DNA of 6,271 bases from Anaerolineaceae bacterium (GCA_003542325.1 DPKV01000031.1:1-6271); one strand, 5' to 3'; positions 1-6,251 are shown, numbered from the stretch's first letter. The notes: generated by a model from the letters alone, not told the origin. Made by a program: numbers and translations.

Positions 1-42
1 TGCGGCATCAGCCGGATTTTGCAGTTATCCCTATCATATATC

Positions 43-79
43 AAAAACATCTGCTCTGGCTTGCCAGAGCAGATGTTTT
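43..79 (-). terminator. Strong hairpin terminator of the sigma/anti-sigma operon
   Basis: Positions 44-60 and 63-79 are perfectly complementary, giving a stem of about 16 base pairs closed by a CTTG-type tetraloop (CAAG on the minus strand). Read on the minus strand the stem is followed by TTTTT (47-43), the layout of an intrinsic terminator, and it lies 65 bases past the stop codon of the 842-aa gene. On the plus strand the hairpin ends in TTTTA, so it may also stop transcription arriving from the left of the window. The structure is seen directly; the termination role is inferred from position and form. Confidence 0.85.
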
Positions 80-143
80 AAAGTTCAGATATTTATGGTT
101 GTCAGAGGTCCATTTGTGATGATTATCGTTCACTTATCGATGC

Positions 144-2672
144 TTAATGCAGATATTCATCCGTAACAGCCTGAACCAGTATTTCCACTATCTGACCATT
201 GCTGAGTGTCCCGCTGAATCGCCAAACCGGCTGAACGAAGCGGATGGGACTCTCGCTGATTTGTAGTCCACCACCGCCACGGGTCAGATCGTAAGCGAAG
301 TACACCAGTTCAACCGAATCGATATGGATGCCGTCGGTGACCTGTTCAGTAAAAGTCGTTGGCATTTCAGGTTGATCGTAGATTTGGGTACTTTGAATGG
401 TGTAACCGCTCAGGTCTGTCACGCCCACAGCGATCGATCCGGTGAAATCTGAAATCATGGGTAATCCTGCATAGGTATCCTGGGAGAGGACTCCTTCGAT
501 GATACACTGTGCGCCGTTGAAAGGGTCTGTGATGTATTCAGCAGGCATATCCAGGGACCGGGAGAGAATGTATTGCTGCCCGGTGAGGCTGTCGGTGAAC
601 TGGAGGACAAGCTGTCCGCCCATTTCAATCACCTGATGGTGACCCAGCCAGGCCTGAACCTTTTCCTCGGGATAGGCTTTTTCGAAGCGTTGCAGTTGGA
701 TGGCGGCTAATCCGTCCTCCGTCAGGGTGAAGGTGCCCCAAACCCTCAGGTGCAACATGTTGAGACTTTCCAAAGCCGATAAATCCTCATCCAGCAGTTG
801 ATAGGTCTGATACGTATCAGGATCATCCGGCAGGTAGCCGCCCAGATACGCCTGGGTCACTTTACTGCCATCGCTCTTGACTATCCGCTGCATGGTGAGC
901 GTCCCGACCAGGCTATCAATTTGCTCGCCGACTTCGTAAGCCATCGGTAAGGGTTCAGGCGTTGGTTCAGAAGTGGCACCGGACTCAGGAGAGAATTCCA
1001 TTGGGCCGCCGCCACCGCCTCCGCCCCCACCTTGCGAGGTTGTGTCCTCAATCGGTTCGACTTTTATGTAGGACCAAGTAAATCGGTCTGCGATATTTTC
1101 GTCTCTTATCCCACGCACGGTCATTAGAACATTCTGAGGAATTCTATCGGGGAGGTCGGGTATGTTCCATCGTTGGCCATTTTCATCGATAAAAATTATT
1201 TGTTGATTTACCGTTGTAAATTCACCAAGTAGGCGTTCATCAGGCATGGGAGAAATCTCCCACCCTTCAACGGTCAGGTAGCGCGCCCCATTTTCATCCT
1301 GATAGGATTGACCCCAGATATGATAGAACCAGACCCAACCGTAGGCTTGTTTTTCACTGATGATACCTTCAGTAACTTTTTCCAGTTGCGCCTCGGTCAA
1401 TGACGGCGGATTTTCCTTGGCTGCAATTAAGCTGTCCAGTTCGCCCTCCAGAATGAACCCCCCCGCGGTCACCAGCTTTTTTCCTGAGGTTTCCGCTGAG
1501 TCATATACTATGATCCCGGAATAAATATCCACGTTTTGATCAATCGGGTAAACATGGCTCCAGTTGGGAACTTCCAAAGGCATGAGCCTATCCGGTGAGG
1601 TGATCGTATACTGCACCCTTTTATCGTTGGGGTTCTCCAGTATGAGGTTCCAGGCTTCCTGCGCGCTGCGGAGGGGGTAGGATCCGATCGGATTGAATTT
1701 GTTCAACCGGTAAACCAGGGATTCGATGTTTCCTGCATCATCAAATCTGACTTCAATAAAGGGATTATAGGTGTCGGTTATCAGCAAGGGATAGCCGTCC
1801 AATACACTTGTAAAGACAACACGATTAATCTGACTGAGGGGTTCACTGACTTGATAGTTGAAGTTCAGCAAGCCATGTTCTTTCAGGAAGGTTTCTGCAA
1901 TTTGACGTCTTTCCTCAAAAGATAGCGGCGTGACATTTATGGAAGTAATACTGCCTGTATTGGCGGTATAGCTATAAATGAAATAGGTGGTTGTTTTAGT
2001 AATGGTGACATTCTGAACCCCATCGGTGACCAGATAGCTGTAGCCGCCGCCTTCATAAGGCGTTGTGTAAACTTCGCCTTCAATGCCCAGTTGGCTGGCG
2101 AAGGCTTTCGCCTGTTCAGCGCTGGTGACCTCTTCAACTGCCTGTTCATAGACAATCGCCTCAGCAGGACTTTCAGGGAAAGCCGCGGTCAGTGTCAATT
2201 CCTCACTCCCAAAACTTCCCGATCCGCCACTTTGAGCCTGGGCGGAACTGCCAAAGAAGGTCAACAGAAGATTTTTAATGGGACTTTGATCCGTGGGATT
2301 CACTGCGTCAACGGTTCCCGTTGGTTGTTCGGCCACTTCTGTGGCGTTTCCCTGGGGTTGAGCGATTTCATCGTCAGGCTTCAAAGCGGGGAGCAGGAAT
2401 GCAAAGACCATAACGATCAATGCCAACCCGACCGCATACCAACCCAAATGTTTGGGTTGTTTTTGCTTCGCGGGAGTGCCTCTGGATGCGATATACAATT
2501 TTGTCTGCAACCGAGCTTGAAAGTCCGGCGGTACCTTGACGGCCTGGCCGGCTTCCGAAAGCCGGACATCCATGTTCATCAGGTTCTGTTCAAGGAGTTC
2601 GTCCGCTGTAATGATGTCTTCGTCCCCTTGATGAGAATTTAGTTTCGTGTTTCCGGTAAACAGGTTATTCAT
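144..2672 (-). CDS. Single-pass membrane protein, probable ECF anti-sigma factor/sensor with giant ectodomain
   Basis: An 842-aa protein whose gene overlaps the end of the sigma factor gene by 8 bases. Residues 1-76 are hydrophilic and should be cytoplasmic. They include V-P-P-D-F-Q-A-R-L (47-55), a helix-forming segment of a kind I associate with anti-sigma-like proteins, and a basic KQKQPKH stretch just before the membrane, giving a positive-inside signal. Residues 77-97 form one hydrophobic helix. The remaining roughly 745 residues should lie outside. Residues 98-160 are a low-complexity Gln/Thr/Gly/Ser linker. Residues about 165-475 are alpha/beta segments that look PepSY- or YycH/YycI-like (tentative). 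About 470-757 seem to hold three beta-rich, OB-like modules, with nine glycines at 548-556 and a Pro/Glu-rich linker to 577. The C-terminal 780-842 contains a P-V-W-R-F-x-G strand motif. There is only one cysteine (C723) and no H-x3-C-x2-C zinc motif. The anti-sigma role is inferred from operon structure and topology, not from a recognised anti-sigma domain. The start is fixed by a GGAGGA Shine-Dalgarno 8 bases upstream. Confidence 0.8.
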   Translation of the reverse strand: MNNLFTGNTKLNSHQGDEDIITADELLEQNLMNMDVRLSEAGQAVKVPPDFQARLQTKLYIASRGTPAKQKQPKHLGWYAVGLALIVMVFAFLLPALKPDDEIAQPQGNATEVAEQPTGTVDAVNPTDQSPIKNLLLTFFGSSAQAQSGGSGSFGSEELTLTAAFPESPAEAIVYEQAVEEVTSAEQAKAFASQLGIEGEVYTTPYEGGGYSYLVTDGVQNVTITKTTTYFIYSYTANTGSITSINVTPLSFEERRQIAETFLKEHGLLNFNYQVSEPLSQINRVVFTSVLDGYPLLITDTYNPFIEVRFDDAGNIESLVYRLNKFNPIGSYPLRSAQEAWNLILENPNDKRVQYTITSPDRLMPLEVPNWSHVYPIDQNVDIYSGIIVYDSAETSGKKLVTAGGFILEGELDSLIAAKENPPSLTEAQLEKVTEGIISEKQAYGWVWFYHIWGQSYQDENGARYLTVEGWEISPMPDERLLGEFTTVNQQIIFIDENGQRWNIPDLPDRIPQNVLMTVRGIRDENIADRFTWSYIKVEPIEDTTSQGGGGGGGGGPMEFSPESGATSEPTPEPLPMAYEVGEQIDSLVGTLTMQRIVKSDGSKVTQAYLGGYLPDDPDTYQTYQLLDEDLSALESLNMLHLRVWGTFTLTEDGLAAIQLQRFEKAYPEEKVQAWLGHHQVIEMGGQLVLQFTDSLTGQQYILSRSLDMPAEYITDPFNGAQCIIEGVLSQDTYAGLPMISDFTGSIAVGVTDLSGYTIQSTQIYDQPEMPTTFTEQVTDGIHIDSVELVYFAYDLTRGGGGLQISESPIRFVQPVWRFSGTLSNGQIVEILVQAVTDEYLH

Positions 2673-3228
2673 GGTTCATTTCCTCCGAAGCGACCCCATT
2701 AAAGTGGTCGCGAATATCTTGCAGTCCCCGCATCACCAGCATTTTCACGGCAGCGGGCGTTTTTTCCATGACCCTGGCGGTCTCAGCGACGTTCAGGCCG
2801 GCGAAGTAACGCAGGCTGATTGCATTTGCCCGGTCGGGTGTCAGGGTCAGTATCGCCTGACGCATGACGTTTAGGTCAGATTGACGGGCGGCATGCTTCT
2901 CAAGGGTAAGGCCGGGAGCAGGAGGATCGGGCAGGTTGTCCAGGGAGACGACTGTCGAGGTCTGCCGGTAGTGGTCGATCAATTTATGGTAGGCGATCCC
3001 CATCAGCCAGGCGTAAAAACTGCCCTTTGGCCGGTAGTTGGCGATGCTGTTCATGGCTGCCAGAAAGGTCTCTGAAGTCAGGTCCTGCGCATCCTGGTCA
3101 TTATGGGTCCGCACCAGGTGAAAACCATAGACTCGTTTCACATGGTGCTGGTAAAGGTCAATGAAAGCACTGCGGTCCCGTCTGGCTTTGACTGCCAGGT
3201 CCTGGTCTGTTAAGTTTGCATCATTCAT
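2665..3228 (-). CDS. ECF-type RNA polymerase sigma factor (sigma-70 family)
   Basis: A 187-aa protein of the usual ECF length. Region sigma-2 spans about residues 20-89: F-x-x-L-Y-x-x-H at 22-29, D-A-Q-D-L-T-S-E-T-F (46-55) matching the core-binding helix of region 2.2, and F-Y-A-W-L-M-G-I-A-Y ending in D-H-Y-R (71-88) for region 2.4, which reads the -10 element. A Pro-rich linker (99-105) joins it to sigma-4 (about 120-173), where L-R-Y-F-A-G-L-N-V-A-E-T-A (139-151) and the following helix form the helix-turn-helix for the -35 element. There is no SnoaL-like or other C-terminal extension. It should direct RNA polymerase to a small set of promoters, probably including its own (see 3246-3270). 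The start at 3228 has GAGGAAAG about 5-8 bases upstream. The stop overlaps the start of the 842-aa membrane gene, so the two are co-transcribed and probably translationally coupled. The ECF subgroup cannot be assigned by eye. Confidence 0.95.
   Translation of the reverse strand: MNDANLTDQDLAVKARRDRSAFIDLYQHHVKRVYGFHLVRTHNDQDAQDLTSETFLAAMNSIANYRPKGSFYAWLMGIAYHKLIDHYRQTSTVVSLDNLPDPPAPGLTLEKHAARQSDLNVMRQAILTLTPDRANAISLRYFAGLNVAETARVMEKTPAAVKMLVMRGLQDIRDHFNGVASEEMNHE
2681..2686 (-). promoter_or_regulatory. Shine-Dalgarno of the 842-aa gene, inside the sigma gene
   Basis: GGAGGA on the minus strand lies 8 bases before the ATG at 2672 and inside the last codons of the sigma gene. The sequence at the junction is ATGAATAA, where the ATG starts the membrane protein and the TAA ends the sigma factor in another frame. 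This fixes the start of the membrane protein and suggests coupled, near-stoichiometric translation of the pair. Confidence 0.85.
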
Positions 3229-3245
3229 ATATCTTTCCTCGATGT

Positions 3246-3270
3246 GACGGCCTGTACAGGGTTAAGGTTC
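3246..3270 (-). promoter_or_regulatory. Candidate ECF-type promoter of the sigma operon
   Basis: On the minus strand AGAACC (GAAC at 3270-3267) is followed after 17 bases by CGTC (3249-3246). An AAC-containing -35 and a CGTC -10 with 16-17 bases between are the known hallmark of ECF promoters, and such promoters often precede the sigma gene itself. Transcription would start near 3240, giving a very short leader that just includes the GAGGAAAG ribosome site at 3240-3233. That tightness lowers confidence. The palindrome CCTGTACAGG sits in the spacer and could be an operator. Confidence 0.4.
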
Positions 3271-3463
3271 TTGTTTTTGTAAGCTTACCAATAAGTATTT
3301 CGGCTTAACCGGAAAAAAGTAACAGGCAAGTCATTGACCCGCTCGAAAATGATTGAAGATTGGGTTTACCCGCTTCTTCTATAAAAAACAGTAGAATAAG
3401 GAGCAAGTCGTTAAAACGGATGATCGTTTCCTTATTATGATAGTTTATCTTGTTCTGAAAAGT

Positions 3464-3470
3464 GGAAGGA
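3464..3470 (+). promoter_or_regulatory. Shine-Dalgarno deciding the nitroreductase start
   Basis: GGAAGGA lies 8 bases before the ATG at 3479. The in-frame ATG at 3437 has no comparable site at normal distance, so the downstream ATG is preferred. Confidence 0.7.
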
Positions 3471-3478
3471 AAACTGTT

Positions 3479-4060
3479 ATGTCATTAAAAACATGGGTCA
3501 GGCAAAGCAGGAGTTACCGGAGGTTCGATGAGAAGGTATCCATTCCAGGTGATATCCTTCGGGATCTGGTTGGCCTGGCGCAATATGCCCCGACGGGAAG
3601 TAACAAGCAGCCCTTGAAGTTCTGGCTGAGCAACACACCGGAGATGAACGCTGCCATTTTCCCAAACCTCGCCTGGGCAGGCGCATTGAAGGACTGGAAG
3701 GGCCCTGCAGAGGGCGAGCGACCGGCGGCGTATCTCATCATCCTGGGAGATACGGAAATCAAGAAGAATTTTGGCGTCGATCATGGCATTGCGGCACAAA
3801 CGATCATGCTGGGCGCAGCGGAGCAGGGGTTGGGCGGTTGTATGATCGCGTCTTTCAGGAACAAGAGTCTGCGGGAGGCGTTGGCTATCCCGGCGCGATA
3901 TGAGATTTTGCTGGTCTTAGCCCTGGGGAAGCCGGCAGAAACCGTGGTGACGGAACCGGTGGGAGAAGATGGCAATACGACGTATTACCGGGATGAAGAT
4001 GATGTTCACCATGTGCCGAAGCGGGGGCTGGATGAACTGATTTTGCGGGATGTCAAGTAA
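3479..4060 (+). CDS. Nitroreductase-family FMN-dependent oxidoreductase
   Basis: A 193-aa protein of the small nitroreductase type: FMN-binding, usually a homodimer, using NAD(P)H to reduce nitroaromatics, quinones or related acceptors. Visible family marks are R-S-Y-R-R-F at 11-16, A-P-T-G-S-N-K-Q-P at 37-45 (the FMN-phosphate-binding segment near the N-terminus), D-H-G-I-A-A-Q-T-I-M-L-G-A-A-E-Q-G-L-G at 101-119 (the core helix leading to the glycine-rich turn), and L-V-L-A-L-G-K-P at 145-152. The C-terminal Y-Y-R-D-E-D-D-V-H-H-V-P-K-R-G-L-D-E tail (169-186) is familiar to me from a subgroup of anaerobe nitroreductases. The start at 3479 is chosen over the in-frame ATG at 3437 because of the GGAAGGA site and because the N-terminus then begins just before the conserved R-S-Y-R-R-F; the longer reading would add 14 hydrophobic/basic residues. 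It is a single-gene unit between two opposing operons. The physiological substrate cannot be told from the sequence. Confidence 0.9.
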   Translation: MSLKTWVRQSRSYRRFDEKVSIPGDILRDLVGLAQYAPTGSNKQPLKFWLSNTPEMNAAIFPNLAWAGALKDWKGPAEGERPAAYLIILGDTEIKKNFGVDHGIAAQTIMLGAAEQGLGGCMIASFRNKSLREALAIPARYEILLVLALGKPAETVVTEPVGEDGNTTYYRDEDDVHHVPKRGLDELILRDVK

Positions 4061-4078
4061 TACCTGTCTATGTCCAAT

Positions 4079-4113
4079 AAAAACCCGGTTTTTCCAAAAG
4101 AACCGGGGTTTTT
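4079..4113 (+). terminator. Bidirectional hairpin terminator between convergent genes
   Basis: CCCGGTT (4084-4090) pairs with AACCGGG (4101-4107). After one bulged G, the flanking A-run (4079-4083) pairs with TTTTT (4109-4113). On the plus strand it ends the nitroreductase gene 18 bases after its stop. On the minus strand the same hairpin is followed by a T-run and lies 28 bases after the stop of the SIS-domain gene, so it can serve both. Confidence 0.85.
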
Positions 4114-4140
4114 CTATACAAAGTACCTTGAATTTTAAGT

Positions 4141-5193
4141 CTACCAGGTCTCGGTGACCTTGTTCAGGCCGCGCGGCTGATCCACTTCAAAGCCGCGGGT
4201 GTGCGCAAGGTGCATGGCGAACATCTGCCCGGGGATGATGGCCGCGATGGGAGAGAGCCATTCGGGAATCCCGACGGGGAGAACGAGTTTATTGTCGGCC
4301 ATCCCCAGAATGGTGGGGTGGTCGCTGATGATGACAACTTCAGCCTGTCGTTTCTGGACTTCCTGAACCAGGTCCATCATCTGCGGACCCATTTTTCCAC
4401 TGGGGGCGAGGACGAAGACTGGGAAGCCCCGGTCAACCAATGCGACAGGCCCGTGCAGGAAGTCCGCACTCGAATAGGGTTCGGCGATGGAGTAGGTCAG
4501 TTCCTTTAGCTTGAGCGAGAATTCAAAGGCGGAGGCGTAATTGAAGCCGCGGCCGATGACCACGCAATGGCTCATGTAGCGGTAGCGCTCAGCCAGTGCG
4601 CTGATGGCATCCTCAGCATTGAAGATCGTTCCCAGTTTTTCGGGCAGGGTTTTGAGTTCCTGCCGGGATGAGTCTGACCCGGAAAGCGCCGTTGAGAGTA
4701 AGGCCAGGGTGGTCAACTGCGCGGTGTATGTTTTGGTGGCTGCCAGTGAAATCTCTTCCCCAGCCTGCAGATCGAGGACGATCCGGGCTGCCTTCCCCAG
4801 GTCGGATTCCGGTGTGTTCGTGATGGCAGCGGTCAATGCGCCCTGCCTGTGTCCTTCCCGGAGCACAGAAACAATGTCCGGACTTTTTCCGCTCTGGCTG
4901 ATCCCCAATACCAGGCTGTCCGAGAGGTTGGGGGGTTGGTTATAAACCGTGAAGAGGCTGGGTGTTGCCAGGCTGACATCCATCTGGTTGAACGCGCCCA
5001 GAATATACTTCGCATAGCGGCCCGCATTATCACTGGTGCCCCTCGCCGCTATGAAGATGTGGTGGATCTTACGGGCATTGATCTCCGCTGCCAGGGATTG
5101 AATGCTGGCCTGGGGTTCGGTGACCAACCGCTCAATCACAACGGGTTGCTGGTGAATTTCCTGATAAAGGTGTGATTCCTGGATAGATTTCAT
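4141..5193 (-). CDS. Double-SIS-domain amino-sugar phosphate isomerase/deaminase (GlmS isomerase-like, no glutaminase domain)
   Basis: A 350-aa protein with two SIS (sugar isomerase) domains, about residues 35-170 and 200-340, matching the C-terminal isomerase half of glucosamine-6-phosphate synthase GlmS. Motifs in order: A-A-R-G-T-S-D-N-A-G (49-58); the sugar-phosphate-binding G-I-S-Q-S-G-K-S-P-D (97-106); E-I-S-L-A-A-T-K-T-Y-T-A-Q (147-159); G-R-G-F-N-Y-A-S-A-F-E (214-224); L-K-L-K-E-L (227-232), where E231 corresponds to the GlmS catalytic Glu; F-L-H-G-P (245-249), where H247 corresponds to the ring-opening His; and the C-terminal D-Q-P-R-G-L-N-K (338-345), where K345 corresponds to the GlmS C-terminal Lys. 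No N-terminal Cys-type glutaminase domain is present, so it cannot take ammonia from glutamine by itself. Likely roles are those of stand-alone relatives: glucosamine-6-phosphate deaminase of the NagB-II kind, AgaS-like galactosamine-6-phosphate deaminase/isomerase, or a FrlB-like deglycase. Cytoplasmic. It is the second gene of an operon, 25 bases behind the NDK-like gene, with a weak AGAGAGAAG ribosome site. Confidence 0.88.
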   Translation of the reverse strand: MKSIQESHLYQEIHQQPVVIERLVTEPQASIQSLAAEINARKIHHIFIAARGTSDNAGRYAKYILGAFNQMDVSLATPSLFTVYNQPPNLSDSLVLGISQSGKSPDIVSVLREGHRQGALTAAITNTPESDLGKAARIVLDLQAGEEISLAATKTYTAQLTTLALLSTALSGSDSSRQELKTLPEKLGTIFNAEDAISALAERYRYMSHCVVIGRGFNYASAFEFSLKLKELTYSIAEPYSSADFLHGPVALVDRGFPVFVLAPSGKMGPQMMDLVQEVQKRQAEVVIISDHPTILGMADNKLVLPVGIPEWLSPIAAIIPGQMFAMHLAHTRGFEVDQPRGLNKVTETW

Positions 5194-5218
5194 GGCTTCT
5201 CTCTATTTTCAAATTGGG

Positions 5219-6223
5219 TCACGAATGCGATTCGGCATTAAAAGCGAATTGGGCAGCTTCGGTTGTATTCATGTTCTCCGTTTCTGAGAACAGGTCGCTG
5301 TCATTAATTTTGGGATTTTTCAAAAGAGCGAGCGCTTTCTCCTGCGGAAGGCCGGCTTCAATGGCGCGCTTGATGGCCAGCGGAGGCGTTTGTATGGGGT
5401 CTAATTGGATCAGATCGCCCAGGAAGTTGACGACTTCAAAAGCCGCTTCAAAAGGTCCGGCGGAAAGATGGACGCCGTTGGTGTTGATCCCGACTTCGGT
5501 TTGTCCGTAATGGTCAGGATTGGCTGCCAGCATGCCGCGGATGGAATTGGAGTCAGCGCGTTCCGGGAAGGTATCGCCGACCAGCTTGAACTTCAGGTCA
5601 AGCCAATCCGTGTTCGTATGCAGGAGCATCAGGTAGATGCGGTGGTTCGCGCGGGTGAAATGTGCCAGTTGGGAGGGGTGGAAGCCGTTGACCAGCAGGA
5701 TGGGTTCCCCGTTGACGGTGTCTTCGATGAAATAGAAACCGCTGCGCAGCTTTTGGGCGGTTTGGGCGAACCAGACTTTGGAAAGGTGGCTCAGATCAGT
5801 TTGGAAATGGGTCAGGAATTCATGACCGCCGAGGATCTTGTATTTGCCATCGTCCGGCATTCCAAGTTTGGCGAACATCGCCGCCCGGGTTTCATCATCG
5901 ATAAGGGAAGATGCCAGCCGGGAGAGCTGGTTGATGAAACCGTAATGGCGGTTCATGATCTCATACCGTTCCAATGTCGCACCGGGAATGATCACCGCAC
6001 CGTCGACATCGACGTTGAATTCCTGAAATTTTTCCTTTATCAGACTTAAACTGTTGAAGATCTTCGTTTCATCCTGCACTTCGAGGAGTTCCGGTTTGAC
6101 GAAAAAGACCAGTTCGTTTTCCCGGTCGGTTGTCCCAACCTGGACGGGCTGGACGATCCGGGCTTCCTGCACGGAGTGAATTTGCGCGATTATGGTTTGG
6201 TTGAATAATGTAATTTCTGTCAT
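5219..6223 (-). CDS. Divergent nucleoside diphosphate kinase-like protein with a large internal insertion
   Basis: A 334-aa protein whose two ends align with nucleoside diphosphate kinase (NDK, about 140-150 aa). F-V-K-P-E (41-45) matches the first strand and its nucleotide-site Lys (K43). H-Y at 93-94 matches the H-Y after helix 2. L-V-G-D-T-F-P (214-220) matches L-x-G-A-T-N-P, with T218 as the phosphate-binding Thr. S-I-R-G (227-230) matches T-I-R-G, with R229 kept. N-T-N-G-V-H-L-S-A-G (247-256) matches the N-x-x-H-G-S-D active site, with N249 and the phosphoryl-carrying H252 kept. E263 sits 11 residues after the His, exactly as in NDK. Changes from NDK are Gly to Leu and Asp to Ala in the H-G-S-D motif, and Phe (F212) in place of the usual Arg six residues before T218. 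Between the halves (about 98-192) lies an insertion of about 95 residues containing L-V-N-G-F-H-P-S-Q-L-A-H-F-T (177-190). About 60 further residues follow the NDK fold. No signal peptide or membrane helix is visible. In-frame stops lie just upstream of the ATG, so the start is secure. The family match is by eye; NTP kinase activity is unproven. Confidence 0.7.
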   Translation of the reverse strand: MTEITLFNQTIIAQIHSVQEARIVQPVQVGTTDRENELVFFVKPELLEVQDETKIFNSLSLIKEKFQEFNVDVDGAVIIPGATLERYEIMNRHYGFINQLSRLASSLIDDETRAAMFAKLGMPDDGKYKILGGHEFLTHFQTDLSHLSKVWFAQTAQKLRSGFYFIEDTVNGEPILLVNGFHPSQLAHFTRANHRIYLMLLHTNTDWLDLKFKLVGDTFPERADSNSIRGMLAANPDHYGQTEVGINTNGVHLSAGPFEAAFEVVNFLGDLIQLDPIQTPPLAIKRAIEAGLPQEKALALLKNPKINDSDLFSETENMNTTEAAQFAFNAESHS

Positions 6224-6251
6224 GTAACCTCATTTTCATTGGATTGGCTTT

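Larger units (their letters stand above)
3229..3478. promoter_or_regulatory. Divergent intergenic region between sigma operon and nitroreductase
   Basis: These 250 bases hold the promoters for two divergently transcribed units. Visible elements are two perfect 10-bp palindromes, CCTGTACAGG at 3251-3260 and GTAAGCTTAC at 3279-3288. There is also a 7-bp inverted repeat, GGTTAAG at 3260-3266 and CTTAACC at 3304-3310, and a near-palindrome GGGTTTACCC at 3362-3371. Toward the nitroreductase there is an AT-rich stretch with TATAAA (3380-3385) and TAGAAT (3392-3397), either of which could be a -10 box, but neither has a convincing -35 partner at normal spacing. I see no RNA gene or riboswitch here. 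Confidence 0.5.

Noticed and set aside
1081..1260. AT-richer stretch inside the 842-aa gene, as possible inserted DNA
   Set aside because: A rough count gives about 42-47 percent GC against about 53 percent in a nearby line. The frame is continuous and no repeat or junction marks an insertion.
2091..2642. 183-aa open frame on the plus strand
   Set aside because: It lies wholly opposite the 842-aa gene, has no ribosome site or recognisable domain, and its composition is that of a reverse-strand shadow.
2382..2672. Zinc-binding anti-sigma (ZAS) domain in the cytoplasmic part of the membrane protein
   Set aside because: No cysteine occurs in residues 1-97, so the H-x3-C-x2-C motif is absent.
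3353..3385. Possible sigma-70 promoter TTGAAG/TATAAA for the nitroreductase
   Set aside because: The spacing is 21 bases, too long, and no better -35 pairs with TATAAA or TAGAAT. It is mentioned only as AT-rich promoter context.
5405..6049. 214-aa open frame on the plus strand
   Set aside because: It is antisense to the NDK-like gene, whose conserved motifs show that the minus strand is the coding one; long antisense frames are common opposite coding DNA.
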